64,000 nucleotides of DNA from Aliiroseovarius crassostreae (GTDB taxonomy: Bacteria; Pseudomonadota; Alphaproteobacteria; Rhodobacterales; Rhodobacteraceae). Positions 18,682 through 27,658 of the stretch are shown piece after piece; within the stretch, counting starts at the first letter, position 1, and each line of letters starts with the position of its first letter. The notes under the pieces were generated by a model that saw only the letters and a list, made by a program, of their open reading frames with translations, was not told where the DNA came from and ran no database searches. Location of the stretch: NCBI RefSeq assembly GCF_001307765.1, contig NZ_LKBA01000004.1, positions 1-64,000 on the forward strand. The letters are read 5' to 3'. The position numbers and the translations under genes were made by a program.

Positions 18682-20103
18682 TCAAAGGTCCAAGGCGGCC
18701 AGCGCGGCGGCCTCGAAGGCAATGCGCTGGGGCTCGGGCATGGATTTTGGAGTGATGCGCTGGACAGATTGCCAGACGCGCGAGGAACCGTTCAGCCAGC
18801 TCCAGACGGCTTCTCCGACACCGGCGGTCTGGGCGCCGTCTTTTGACACAAAGCTGACGGCAACGGTCCAGACCTGCCCATCAGGCGAGGTCGCCTCGTA
18901 TACCGAGGTCGGCAGCGGGTCGAAACGGGTGCCCAGAAACCGGACGTCATATCCCATCCCCAACAGGCAGGTCGCGGGCGAATGCAGATGGCGCAAGGGC
19001 GACGCCGTGCGCACGATGTTCAGCCCCATCGGTCCGAACTGAGCCTTCTGTGCGGTGCCGCCATAGCTGGCAAAATAATGCTGTTCGGTCGGGGTAAGCG
19101 GGACGGGCTGTGCCGGATTGCCCAGCAATTGATCGGGCACGAAGATCGCTGTCACGCTGTCCGATCGGTCCAGCGGCGTGCGTGGGGCGTTCACCACCGC
19201 CACAGCCATGACAAGCGCCAGCAGGGTCGCGGGCACGTGCAGGATGCCGGGCAGTTTGAACGTGAGGGACGGGGTTTGTCGTAGGGCAACGGGCGGCGGG
19301 CGATAGAAAATCACCACGGGCAAAGCCACCAGCGCAAGAGAGACCAGGCCAATGGCGGAATGCAGGCTGGGCTCCATCGTGTTGATACCCTGGCCCAGCC
19401 CAGTAGCAAGAAGCGTGATCCGCACGCCATTTCCGACCACCGTCGCCAGCCCGATCACAACACCAGCAAGCATCGCGTGCAGAAGACCGGGGCGAAACAG
19501 CACGTTGATGAAAGACCACAGGCTGACCATCAACAGCAGGCCCGATGCGCCGGAACAGGGCAGATCAACCAGCACGTCGATCCCGTTCAGTTGAAGCCGC
19601 ACGCCCTCACAGGTCAGGTCGGCAAAGAAAGGAGTGAGTGCCACACAGGCGACCTCGGCCGACATCATCTGAAGGGGAAAACCCGCAACACGTTGCAAAA
19701 TCGGGGCCAGGGGCAGGCAGAACAGGAAGAACACCGACAACCAGAACGGGGACAGGGAGATCCTGCGCTGATCTAGCCGCAGGAAAGTCGCCAGCGCGAA
19801 GATGTCGATGGCGAGCGCCAGCGCGCTGAGGATGTTGATCGCCAACATCTGCCCCGCCAGCCGGATCGCCGCGGCAATAAGGAATAGAACAAAAACGCGT
19901 CCTCGTGCGTCTGGCCCGCTTGGGGACGAGCTGCAAAGGGACAGGATTGCAAGCCCGACAATCACGGCGCCGTACCAGCCTCCGTTTGACTGGTACGAGG
20001 GATCGCGCCAACTGGTTAACAGCCACCGAACAGGGTCGATGGCCAACAAGGCCGAGGCCGTCGCAAGGCCAATCCACAGCAAGGTATCGCGTTTTTGTTC
20101 CAT
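18682..20103 (-). CDS. Exosortase with fused EpsI-like C-terminal domain
   Basis: A 473-residue polytopic membrane protein of the exosortase/archaeosortase family. The catalytic triad is visible in hydrophobic context: Cys in DLPCSGASGLLL (about residue 184), Arg in VGNGVRITLL (about 226) and His in EPSLHSAIGL (about 248). After about residue 300 there is a soluble region with RHLHSPATCLLGMGYDVRFLGT, resembling the EpsI/DUF3485 domain often fused to exosortases. The enzyme is expected to cut and transfer proteins carrying a PEP-CTERM tail, and the next gene, 27 bases downstream, encodes just such a protein. It is the first gene of the unit. I recall a subfamily called exosortase T in this lineage but cannot confirm membership here, so no symbol is given. 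Confidence 0.87.
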   Translation of the reverse strand: MEQKRDTLLWIGLATASALLAIDPVRWLLTSWRDPSYQSNGGWYGAVIVGLAILSLCSSSPSGPDARGRVFVLFLIAAAIRLAGQMLAINILSALALAIDIFALATFLRLDQRRISLSPFWLSVFFLFCLPLAPILQRVAGFPLQMMSAEVACVALTPFFADLTCEGVRLQLNGIDVLVDLPCSGASGLLLMVSLWSFINVLFRPGLLHAMLAGVVIGLATVVGNGVRITLLATGLGQGINTMEPSLHSAIGLVSLALVALPVVIFYRPPPVALRQTPSLTFKLPGILHVPATLLALVMAVAVVNAPRTPLDRSDSVTAIFVPDQLLGNPAQPVPLTPTEQHYFASYGGTAQKAQFGPMGLNIVRTASPLRHLHSPATCLLGMGYDVRFLGTRFDPLPTSVYEATSPDGQVWTVAVSFVSKDGAQTAGVGEAVWSWLNGSSRVWQSVQRITPKSMPEPQRIAFEAAALAALDL

Positions 20104-20330
20104 ACTGCGGTTTTGCGCAGACAGATGTGCAGATCAGCGATGCAAGATGTGCAGAATATGTGCAGGGGCTGGCTTCGCGCGCCCGACCTTAAACCTGTGG
20201 CACGAATACCCTGCCATGCTTCGCATTCTCGGGACATTCGCGCCACATGATGTTTCAGGGAATAGGCCGGACGCTTTAGATGACGCGATTTATACGTTTC
20301 TTGGGTTTTTTTCTGCGATTGCGAGGCCTA

Positions 20331-20376
20331 AACCGTTTCGGTTTTACCTGATACAGGGGGAAACCGAAACGCTTTA
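20331..20376. repeat. Dispersed palindromic element (REP-like), copy at 20.3 kb
   Basis: CGTTTCGGTTT at 20334-20344 is an exact inverted repeat of AAACCGAAACG at 20361-20371, with a 16-nt loop. The right arm ends in CCGAAACGCTTTA, the same 13-mer found in the palindromes at 29535 and 52176. It lies between the exosortase promoter side and the end of the RidA gene. The remaining 20104-20489 gap should hold the exosortase promoter and shows nothing else. Confidence 0.65.
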
Positions 20377-20489
20377 AGGCTGCCCGCACTCGAACAATCC
20401 TTTATCGTTTCCGCTTTCCGGGTTTGATGGCACACCATTCCCACTGATATGAAGTGTTACACCTTGTTCTGTTTGATCGAGGGGGGCGA

Positions 20490-20828
20490 TCAACAGGCCG
20501 CGGTCACGATGATCTCGACTTTAAGTTCCGGGCGGGCCAGCTTTGCCTCTCCGCAGGCGCGGGCAGGCGCGTGACCGGTCGGAACCCATGCATCCCAGAC
20601 GGCGTTCATCTCGGCGAAATCCGCCATGTCAGACAGCCAGATAACGACCTGCAGCATCTGTTCGCGGGACGATCCGGCCTTTTCCAGAAGCGCATCAACA
20701 CGCGATAGGCAGTCGCGGGTCTGCTCGGTGACAGTCGCACCATCCCCGACCTGACCACACAAATAGGCGACACCGTTATGCTTGACGATCTTGCTCATAC
20801 GTTGGCCGGTTTCGATCCGTTCAATCAT
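20490..20828 (-). CDS. RidA/YjgF-family protein
   Basis: A protein of 112 residues, the normal length for RidA enamine/imine deaminases. It includes [11 protein letters not shown], then [21 protein letters not shown] and the conserved Arg/Cys segment [21 protein letters not shown], where the Arg binds the carboxylate of the imine. Such proteins hydrolyse reactive 2-imino acids released by amino-acid oxidases and PLP enzymes. It stands directly downstream of the three-subunit oxidase genes (9-bp gap), which fits removal of an imine product. A short hairpin, TTGATCG/CGATCAA (20473-20493), overlaps the stop codon. Confidence 0.85.
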   Translation of the reverse strand: MIERIETGQRMSKIVKHNGVAYLCGQVGDGATVTEQTRDCLSRVDALLEKAGSSREQMLQVVIWLSDMADFAEMNAVWDAWVPTGHAPARACGEAKLARPELKVEIIVTAAC

Positions 20829-20837
20829 GTCATTCTC

Positions 20838-22232
20838 CTATTCGGTCGCATCTTGCGCCGCGTCATCCATTGCCGCAAGCTCGCCCAGTGTGACGGGCTT
20901 GAGTGGGGGGCGGATGCGGTAATAGCCTGTCTCATCCGGGGATTGCCCGTTGGCATCGGCCAGTAGCGCCGTAACCGTCAGCCCGCAATAACGACCCTGG
21001 CAAGGGCCCATACCGGCGCGGCCGAACGCCTTTGTCTGGTTCGGCCCCAGGCAACCAAGTTTTGCATATTTGCGGATATCGCCAGCGGTCACTTCTTCAC
21101 AGCGGCAGATCACCGTGCTGTCGGCGGGATCGAGCGCGGATGCATAGGGCGGATAGGCGGCATCCAAAAACGGGCGCGCGGCCCTTTCCCGTGCCAGGGC
21201 TTGGCGCAGGGGCGCGGCCAGACGATTGCAGTCCTGGGGCGACAGGCGTTCGGCATCCTCTGCGATTTTCAACGCCGCCAACCGTCCGGCGTAAACGGCG
21301 ACTTTTGCACCACCAATCCCAGCGCCATCGCCAGCGATGAAAACCCCTGCAACATCACTTTGGCCCCACGCGTCAAGCGCAGGCACAAAGGACCCTTGCG
21401 CCGCGTTCCAGTTGTGGGAAATGCCAAGGGATCGGGCTGCCTGCGTGTTGGGCACAACGCCATGATGAAGAAAAACCGTTTCGCATGCGATCCGCTGTTT
21501 GTGACCCTTGTGGATGAACGTCACAGCCTCGGCCTTGCCATCGCCCTCAATGGCGATGTCTGTCGCTCCCGTATAGCGGGGCACCTTCGCACGCTTGAGT
21601 TCCTTGAGCATTTTCAGACCCTTGGCCATGTAGGGCCAGCCCCGCACTGCGCCGCTGATATGCCGCAATGCACGGATCATGTCACCGTGGGTCTGTGTCT
21701 CGACCAGTGCAGCGGGTGGCATGCCTGCCCGCACCATCTGGGCGGCGATCAGATAAAGAAGCGGGCCTGCGCCGACCAGCACCGCCCCCTGCGCCACAAG
21801 GCCGGATTGTTTTAGCAAAATCTGGCCAGCGCCGGCTGTCATGACACCCGGCAAGGTCCAGCCTGGTATCGGCATCGGGCGTTCCAGCGCACCGGTGGAC
21901 AGCAGGATGCGATCGGTTTTGATCTGCGCAGCACGGCCGTTGCGGGTGTAGGAAATGCGGAATTTCTCTTCGATGGCCCAGACGACAGCACCCGAAATAT
22001 GCTCGACACCGCTCTGTCGCAGATCCTTGGTCAGGTGTCTGCCCTCGGTATAGTCTGTGCCAAGAATGTCCCCGCGCGACTGTGAAGCCAAATCGACATC
22101 GCGGTAAATCTGCCCGCCCGCCCGAGATTGTTCATCCAGCACCGTAACGCTCAGCCCCAGCCCGGCCGCTTCCGCGGCAGCGGCCATGCCCGCGGGACCG
22201 GCGCCGATGATGACAAGATCACGCCTGTTCAT
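20838..22232 (-). CDS. FAD-dependent oxidoreductase with BFD-type [2Fe-2S] domain (HcnB/OoxA-like alpha subunit)
   Basis: A 464-residue flavoprotein. It has an N-terminal dinucleotide fold (LVIIGAGPAGMAAAAEAAGLG, residues about 6-26), a second NAD-type fold around 150, and a C-terminal BFD-like cluster domain with Cys ligands in VICRCEEVT and GMGPCQGRYC. This is the layout of the alpha subunit of hydrogen-cyanide synthase, octopine/nopaline oxidase and D-hydroxyproline dehydrogenase heteromers. It overlaps the small ferredoxin-like gene by 14 bases. The substrate is not given by sequence; neighbours suggest an imino acid or opine. Confidence 0.85.
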   Translation of the reverse strand: MNRRDLVIIGAGPAGMAAAAEAAGLGLSVTVLDEQSRAGGQIYRDVDLASQSRGDILGTDYTEGRHLTKDLRQSGVEHISGAVVWAIEEKFRISYTRNGRAAQIKTDRILLSTGALERPMPIPGWTLPGVMTAGAGQILLKQSGLVAQGAVLVGAGPLLYLIAAQMVRAGMPPAALVETQTHGDMIRALRHISGAVRGWPYMAKGLKMLKELKRAKVPRYTGATDIAIEGDGKAEAVTFIHKGHKQRIACETVFLHHGVVPNTQAARSLGISHNWNAAQGSFVPALDAWGQSDVAGVFIAGDGAGIGGAKVAVYAGRLAALKIAEDAERLSPQDCNRLAAPLRQALARERAARPFLDAAYPPYASALDPADSTVICRCEEVTAGDIRKYAKLGCLGPNQTKAFGRAGMGPCQGRYCGLTVTALLADANGQSPDETGYYRIRPPLKPVTLGELAAMDDAAQDATE

Positions 22233-22527
22233 CTTGCGTCCCCTTTTGGTGTGGGCGGGTGAGGATCATGCCTTCGGTGACATCCATCATGCAGGCCTGA
22301 CGGGTCACGCCGTCGATCTCGATCAGGCAGTCAAAGCAGGCCCCCATCATGCAGTAGGGTGCGCGCGGCGCGCCGGAAACGGGGGTGTGGCGGAACACAT
22401 CCACCCCGGCGGCCAGCAGGGCTGCGGCAAGGTTTGCACCGTCTGGCAGGCGCAGCGGTGTTCCGTCCCATGTCACGTCGACACGCGGACCGCTTTCCAG
22501 CTCATGAAATGGCGAAGCGGTCTTCAT
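22219..22527 (-). CDS. Small [2Fe-2S] ferredoxin-like subunit (HcnA/OoxX-like)
   Basis: A protein of about 102 residues. The cluster ligands are C-x4-C-x2-C in PYCMMGACFDCLIEIDG and a fourth Cys in RQACMM, as in plant-type [2Fe-2S] subunits of HcnA/hydroxyproline dehydrogenase gamma type. The ATG at 22527 is chosen from the ribosome binding site GGAGGT 5 bases upstream. The gene overlaps both neighbours (26 bases with the beta subunit, 14 with the alpha subunit), which is strong evidence for a stoichiometric complex. Confidence 0.85.
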   Translation of the reverse strand: MKTASPFHELESGPRVDVTWDGTPLRLPDGANLAAALLAAGVDVFRHTPVSGAPRAPYCMMGACFDCLIEIDGVTRQACMMDVTEGMILTRPHQKGTQDEQA

Positions 22528-23602
22528 TGAACACCTCCAGGTCTGGGGCTGCGTCAGTGCCTTCCAACCAGTCAGGCAGAAGACGCGCATGGGCAGCTGA
22601 AAGGGTGATGCCACTGTGACAGGTGACAAGGTAAGCGCCTGGCATCTCAGGGCTTTCTTGATAAATCGGCAGGCCATCAGGTGACAGGACGCGCAATGCG
22701 CCCCAGCTGCGCACCAGTTGGGCACGCGCCAATGCCGGATAGGCAGCGATGGCCTCGGCGGCGAGGCCCGAGAGCCCCGGTTGTGTCACGCGGTCATCGA
22801 AACCGACTTCTTCATTGGTGGCGCCAATCTGAATGCCGCCCTCGTCCACCTGCCGTGCAATCAGCGACGGGCGGTTGATCAGTTTTGGCATCTTCTCGGT
22901 GATCAGAACCTGCCCGCGCTGTGGGCGAATGGGGGCTTTGAACCCCATGGTCGGGCCAAGCTGCACGGCCCCGAGACCGGCGGACAGGACCACTTTGTTT
23001 GATGTGACTGACGTGCCATCCGCACAGGTGATGCGAAAGGCATCTGGTTTCGACACGCCGATCACGGTTTTACCGGTTAACACACGTCCGCCCAACCGGC
23101 GCACATCAGCGGCAAGAGCCAGCAGCAGTTTCAGCGGGTTTGCATGGCCGTCCTGGTGGTGCAGGATTGCCCCCACGACTTTGGGGCCGATATGGGGCTC
23201 TTCCTTGCGAAGCGCATTATGACCAAGCACGTCATAGGGGTAATTGCCCCCCAGCTTGGCTTTCAGAACCTCGTATTTTTCAACAGTTGCCGCGAGTGTT
23301 TCTTCGGAGAAGTGCAGATCGTATCCGCCCTTTTGCTCAAGCGACAGGTCATGGCCGGTGTTCTCGCCAAGCTCCTGCGCGAACTCCGCCCAGATTGCGG
23401 CAGAGTGTTGTGACCATTGGGCATAGCGGGGTTGGTTCATGCCTTTGGACTGAACCCAAACCAGGCCGAAATTGCCGCGGCTGGCGCGAAACGATCCGTC
23501 ATCACCATCCAGCACCGTCACGGTCAGGCCACGCTGGAGCAATCCCCAGGCAACCGAAAGGCCCACAACGCCTCCGCCGATGATTGTATAATCGGTGTCC
23601 AT
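22502..23602 (-). CDS. FAD-dependent amino-acid oxidase/dehydrogenase beta subunit (HcnC/DAO family)
   Basis: A 366-residue DAO-family flavoprotein. It has the N-terminal motif TIIGGGVVGLSVAWGLLQRGLTV (residues about 6-28), a FAD/substrate segment with GNFGLVWVQSKG, and a C-terminal GALRVLSPDGLPIYQ and HSGITLSAAHARLLPDWLEG. With the [2Fe-2S] and BFD subunits it matches three-component D-hydroxyproline dehydrogenases, HCN synthase and opine oxidases, which oxidise the C-N bond of a D-amino acid, glycine or N-substituted amino acid. No hydroxyproline epimerase or deaminase is nearby, so hydroxyproline is only one possibility. Confidence 0.85.
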   Translation of the reverse strand: MDTDYTIIGGGVVGLSVAWGLLQRGLTVTVLDGDDGSFRASRGNFGLVWVQSKGMNQPRYAQWSQHSAAIWAEFAQELGENTGHDLSLEQKGGYDLHFSEETLAATVEKYEVLKAKLGGNYPYDVLGHNALRKEEPHIGPKVVGAILHHQDGHANPLKLLLALAADVRRLGGRVLTGKTVIGVSKPDAFRITCADGTSVTSNKVVLSAGLGAVQLGPTMGFKAPIRPQRGQVLITEKMPKLINRPSLIARQVDEGGIQIGATNEEVGFDDRVTQPGLSGLAAEAIAAYPALARAQLVRSWGALRVLSPDGLPIYQESPEMPGAYLVTCHSGITLSAAHARLLPDWLEGTDAAPDLEVFNEDRFAIS

Positions 23603-23667
23603 GACTACAGTCCGTTGGTGTCGGTTTGAAGGTCAGGGCGAACAGGGCCGCCCTGACATAATTCAGA

Positions 23668-24666
23668 TCAGTTGCCTGCGGCAGCCACTTGATCAAGGAT
23701 CGCCTGACCCCACTCAACACCGACATCTTCAAGAACGGCGGGCCAGACCTCTGCACGGGCTTTTGCGGCCATCGCGGCAAGGTCGTCTTCCGTCAACTTG
23801 GCCACGGTGGCCCCCAGTTCATCGACAAGGCGCTGTTCGTTTTTGGCCTGATCTGCTTCAGCCACTTCCCAGCGGGTGGCCTCGAACACGGCGGCCTGTT
23901 CTTTCAGGGCAGCCTGATCTTCATCCGACAGCTCTGCCAGGCTGCTGTTCGAGATGATCATGTACCAGACTTCGAAATGGGTGTTGGCGGGGATGTAGGT
24001 TTTGGTCACGTCGCGGAACGAGGCATAATATCCTTCGGCGCCGGACCCGATCACACCATCAACCACACCGGTCTGGACGGCGGTGAACGCTTCCGAGAAG
24101 GGAATGGGGGCCGGAATATAGCCAAGCGCCTGGCCGGTCAGCTGGAAGCTCTTGATGCCCGGGACACGCACCTTGATGCCGTTTGGTTCAACCGAACCGG
24201 GGTTTGCGTTTTCCACATTAAGGGAGATGCCGCCGAAATAGACCGGATATGCTGCCAGCATGGTGATGTCCTGTTCGGCATAAAGCCCGGCGACCGTTTC
24301 GCGCACCACACCGCCCGGGCCGTAAACTGCGCGGGCCTGATCCCAGTTGCCTGCGAGATAGGGGAAGGAACTGATCTGCATCCGGCGATCCGCAGCAGCC
24401 GCTGCCGGCTGGGTTGCCATGTCAATTGCACCCACGCTGATGCGTTCCTGAACGCTTGTGTAATCCCCAAGGGCCGAGGCGGGGAAGATGTTGATCTTGA
24501 CCTCGCCGTCGGTGGCCTCATCTACCGCTGCTGAGAACGCGCGCAGTTCCACGTCGATCGTGGCATCCTGCGGACGCACGTGGCTCATCTTCAGGTCTGC
24601 TGCGGTGGCGTAGCTGCCAAGCGCCAGAAGAGCAGCGGTGGCTGTGGTTAGGAATGCGTGTTTCAT
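23668..24666 (-). CDS. TRAP transporter substrate-binding protein (DctP family)
   Basis: A 332-residue periplasmic protein with a signal peptide (MKHAFLTTATAALLALGSYA, cleavage near ATA-AD). The family Arg that holds a substrate carboxylate is probably in NGIKVRVPGIKSFQLTGQALG, followed by the typical VQTGVVDGVIGSGAEG. The ATG at 24666 is chosen because GGAGGAAA lies upstream. It is the last gene of the TRAP unit, next to the oxidase genes, so it probably captures the substrate of that oxidase, a carboxylated compound. Confidence 0.88.
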   Translation of the reverse strand: MKHAFLTTATAALLALGSYATAADLKMSHVRPQDATIDVELRAFSAAVDEATDGEVKINIFPASALGDYTSVQERISVGAIDMATQPAAAAADRRMQISSFPYLAGNWDQARAVYGPGGVVRETVAGLYAEQDITMLAAYPVYFGGISLNVENANPGSVEPNGIKVRVPGIKSFQLTGQALGYIPAPIPFSEAFTAVQTGVVDGVIGSGAEGYYASFRDVTKTYIPANTHFEVWYMIISNSSLAELSDEDQAALKEQAAVFEATRWEVAEADQAKNEQRLVDELGATVAKLTEDDLAAMAAKARAEVWPAVLEDVGVEWGQAILDQVAAAGN

Positions 24667-24712
24667 GTGTGTTTCCTCCGTGTTGTGCTTTTTGGGTCGT
24701 TGTTCAGTGGTT

Positions 24713-26023
24713 TCAGGGCGCCACGTCATATCCGAAGAGACGCGGCAGGAAGAGTGAGAGATCCGGCCAGAGCGAGGTCAGGAACACGACCGGCACATAG
24801 CCAAACAGGATGAGTTTCATCGCGGGGGGGATGACCTTGGTCACCTTCACATTGCCGATCCGTGCACCCAGATACAGGATCGAGGCATAGGGGGGTGTCA
24901 CACCGCCCATGGCAGTGTTGACGCCCATGATCGCGGCAAATTGCACCGGGCTGACGCCAATCGCACTCATCAAGGGCAAGAGCAGCGGCGCAATCAGGAT
25001 GATCGCAGTTACGTCATTGACCACCATGCCGACGAGGAACAGCATGATGTTGATCAGGATCAGCAGAATAACTTTGTTCTCAGTGATCGAGAAGATGCCT
25101 TGCACCAGTTGCTGCGGGATGCTCTCGAAAACGAACATCTGGCTGAGGATCATGGAAAACAGGATCATCATCATGATCGCGCCCACGGCGGTGGCGGCTT
25201 CTTTGCCCGCCGACAGGAAGTTGCTCCACCTCAGACCTTTGTAGATCAGGAACCCCACCGGGACGGCGTAGATCACAGCAACGGCGGCGGCCTCGGTCGG
25301 GGTCATAATGCCCCCATAGATGCCGCCAAGGATAATAACCGGCATCAGCAGGGCGGGGAAAGCATGGAAACCACGCCGCGCCACTTCACCGGACAGTTCC
25401 GAGAAGGAGGGTTTGTCATCCAGCACCAGGTCGAATTTGCGCGACATGATGATATTGATCACGGAGAATGCTGTCATGATCAGCAGGCCGGGACCGAGCG
25501 TGGCAAGGAAGCAGGCAAGGATGGACGTGTCCGTGACCCAGCCATAGACAATCATCGTCACCGAAGGGGGGATCAGCAGGCCAAGGATCGACGAGTTGGC
25601 AATCAGCGCAGTGGCGTATTCCCGGGGGTAGCCGCGTTTTTCCATCTCGGGGATCAAAAGCGGGCCGATCGCTGCGATGCCGGTCAGGCCCGAGCCAGAG
25701 ATCGCCCCGATCACGGCGCAAGACACGGCGGCCACCACTCCCAACCCGCCACGGATGTGGCCGATAAACGCGTTCACAAAGCGCAGGAGCGATGCGGCGA
25801 TCCCACTTTCAGACATCACCGTGCCCGCCAGGACAAACAGGGGAATGGCCAGCAAAACCGGGTTGCCCAGCTGTTGCACGCCCCAGAGCATCATCCCCTT
25901 CATGGTCACATCCCCCATGAAATACATGACCATCAGGGCAGAGCCGAAACAGTAGGGCAGGGGCACGCCCAGGGTAAGCGTGATCACCAACAGAGCGATG
26001 GCAAGAAGGGCAATCTCAATCAT
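24713..26023 (-). CDS. TRAP transporter large permease (DctM family)
   Basis: A membrane protein of about 436 residues. It begins MIEIALLAIALLVITLTLGVPL and contains many hydrophobic helices with the family segments AVSCAVIGAISGSGLTGIAAIGPLLIPEM, NSSILGLLIPPSVTMIVYGW and GGVTPPYASILYLGARI. The start at 26023 overlaps the DctQ stop by the ATGA type; upstream in-frame codons belong to the dctQ coding sequence. It forms the Na+-driven translocation subunit with DctQ and is fed by the binding protein at 23668. Confidence 0.9.
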   Translation of the reverse strand: MIEIALLAIALLVITLTLGVPLPYCFGSALMVMYFMGDVTMKGMMLWGVQQLGNPVLLAIPLFVLAGTVMSESGIAASLLRFVNAFIGHIRGGLGVVAAVSCAVIGAISGSGLTGIAAIGPLLIPEMEKRGYPREYATALIANSSILGLLIPPSVTMIVYGWVTDTSILACFLATLGPGLLIMTAFSVINIIMSRKFDLVLDDKPSFSELSGEVARRGFHAFPALLMPVIILGGIYGGIMTPTEAAAVAVIYAVPVGFLIYKGLRWSNFLSAGKEAATAVGAIMMMILFSMILSQMFVFESIPQQLVQGIFSITENKVILLILINIMLFLVGMVVNDVTAIILIAPLLLPLMSAIGVSPVQFAAIMGVNTAMGGVTPPYASILYLGARIGNVKVTKVIPPAMKLILFGYVPVVFLTSLWPDLSLFLPRLFGYDVAP

Positions 26024-26490
26024 GCGGTCTCTCCGGTTTTCAAGCTGAGAATGTGGCGCACAAGGTGCGAGGCGGTGTAGATCATCATCAGCGCCAAACC
26101 GATGACCAGTGCGACATCGGAATAGAATGTCGGGATGTATAGGGTGGGGCTTTCGCGCCAGACCCGCCAGGCATATTGGGTGTAGTCCCAAGCCCAGGAC
26201 AGCAGCCACAGGCCAACGGTCAGGCTGATAATCTCACCAATGATGGCCAGAACGGTGTGCCCGCGCTCTGTCTTGATGAAGATCTCAAGGACATTGGCGC
26301 GGATATGTGTGTTCTCGCGCGAGGCGTTGACGGATCCAAGGATGTAGAGCCATACCGTCGGATAGGCCATTGTCTCTTCCAGCCCCATGACCGGAACCTG
26401 CAAAACATAACGTGTGATGACCTGAACGAACTGACCCAAAGCGACTGAAATGATCAGTGCTGTCAGCAGATATTTGGCAAATCTATCCAT
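26020..26490 (-). CDS. TRAP transporter small permease (DctQ family)
   Basis: A 156-residue protein with four predicted transmembrane helices. The family features are VITRYVLQVPVMGLEETMAYPTVWLYILGS, with the conserved Glu pair, and RENTHIRANVLE. It is the first gene of the TRAP-oxidase run on the minus strand; the divergent LysR gene starts 105 bases away. Translation is coupled to dctM by a four-base overlap. Confidence 0.87.
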   Translation of the reverse strand: MDRFAKYLLTALIISVALGQFVQVITRYVLQVPVMGLEETMAYPTVWLYILGSVNASRENTHIRANVLEIFIKTERGHTVLAIIGEIISLTVGLWLLSWAWDYTQYAWRVWRESPTLYIPTFYSDVALVIGLALMMIYTASHLVRHILSLKTGETA

Positions 26491-26556
26491 CTGTCCCCCG
26501 ACCCACAGGTTTCAAAGTGTGGGTATCCCACCATCACACTGGACATTTGGCATTAA

Positions 26557-26567
26557 ATCAATTTGAT
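26557..26567. promoter_or_regulatory. Candidate LysR-type operator between the TRAP genes and the LysR gene
   Basis: ATCAATTTGAT is a perfect 11-bp inverted repeat (ATCAA-T-TTGAT) in the 105-bp divergent intergenic region. It has the T-N11-A-like spacing of LysR-family sites when the flanking T/A bases are included. Assignment to the neighbouring regulator rests on position only. Confidence 0.4.
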
Positions 26568-26595
26568 AATATCTTTAACTTCATAAATCAGGTTT

Positions 26596-27531
26596 ATGGC
26601 CATGCAATTGTCCTTTCGACAACTTTCCACGTTTCGGGAAGTCATGCGATCTGGTTCGATCAGCCAGGCCGCCCGTGCGGTTGGCCGCACTCAGCCTGCG
26701 GTGTCCACAATGATTCAGACCCTTGAAGATCAGCTGGGCTTTGCCCTGTTTCTGCGATCTCATGGCAAACTGACACCGACGCCGGAAGCCTATTTTCTCC
26801 TTGAGGAATGTGAGGATATCCTGGGTCGGGTCGAGCGCACGGAACGCACACTTGAAAGAATCAGCTCGCTGCAATCCGGCAAACTCAAGATCGCCTGTCA
26901 CCCCGCAGCGTCGAGTGCTTTCCTTCCGCGCCTGCTAACCAGCTTTCTCAAGGACCGGGACAATCTTGATCTATCCTTCATCATGAGGTCCTCAGACGTG
27001 ATCGAAGACCTCATCGCGTCGCAACAATACGACCTTGGATTTGCCGAAACCCCGAAACCGCGCGCGTCGATCCGGCAAACAGATTACAACCTCGAATGCG
27101 TTTGCGTGTTGCCAAAAGACGATCCGTTGGCGCGTGCACAGGTGGTCACGCCGGATGATCTGGATAGCCGCCCAATGGCCGTTCTGTTTGATGAGCACGG
27201 AACCGCGGTGCAAACCGAGGCCGCGTTCCACGCCGCGGGATGCCATTTCAACAAGCGGATCGAACTTCGCACCTTTCTTCCGGGACTGCAGTTTGTCGCA
27301 GCGGGCGTTTGCGTGATGGTTTGCGATATGATCACCGCTTATAGCCATCTGCTTCAAACACCGGAGAACGAACGCCTGACGATACGGCGCTTCAGCCCGC
27401 AAATATCAAACAGCGTCTCAATCCTGACCCCGGGCTACGCCACGCAATCCATGGCAAGCCAGGCCTTCATAGGCAAGCTTCACGCGGCGGTAGAACAGAT
27501 GCAGACCGAGATCCGAGACGCGTTGAAGTGA
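26596..27531 (+). CDS. LysR-family transcriptional regulator
   Basis: A 311-residue protein. The N-terminal winged HTH reads LSFRQLSTFREVMRSGSISQAARAVGRTQPAVSTMIQTLEDQLG, followed by the effector-binding domain (about residues 95-300, with LKIACHPAASSAFLPRLL). It is divergently placed from the TRAP-oxidase operon, the usual LysR arrangement, so it most likely controls uptake and oxidation of that substrate, which may be its co-inducer. A second ATG at 26602 is possible. Confidence 0.87.
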   Translation: MAMQLSFRQLSTFREVMRSGSISQAARAVGRTQPAVSTMIQTLEDQLGFALFLRSHGKLTPTPEAYFLLEECEDILGRVERTERTLERISSLQSGKLKIACHPAASSAFLPRLLTSFLKDRDNLDLSFIMRSSDVIEDLIASQQYDLGFAETPKPRASIRQTDYNLECVCVLPKDDPLARAQVVTPDDLDSRPMAVLFDEHGTAVQTEAAFHAAGCHFNKRIELRTFLPGLQFVAAGVCVMVCDMITAYSHLLQTPENERLTIRRFSPQISNSVSILTPGYATQSMASQAFIGKLHAAVEQMQTEIRDALK

Positions 27532-27658
27532 TAACGGCGGGGCTGCCTCGGAAAGCACGCAGCTCCAGCGATGGCGTTGCAGACGAGGCTGAAGGCACCT
27601 GTTCACTGTGCCTCCGTGATGTCTCGTTTTGGTGCCTCGCTCAACTATCGGGCCCACC

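Noticed and set aside
27590-27620. Short stem AGGCAC/GTGCCT between the LysR gene and the pseudo-caspase gene as a terminator
   Set aside because: The stem is only 6 bp with a 9-nt loop and no T-run; too weak to claim.
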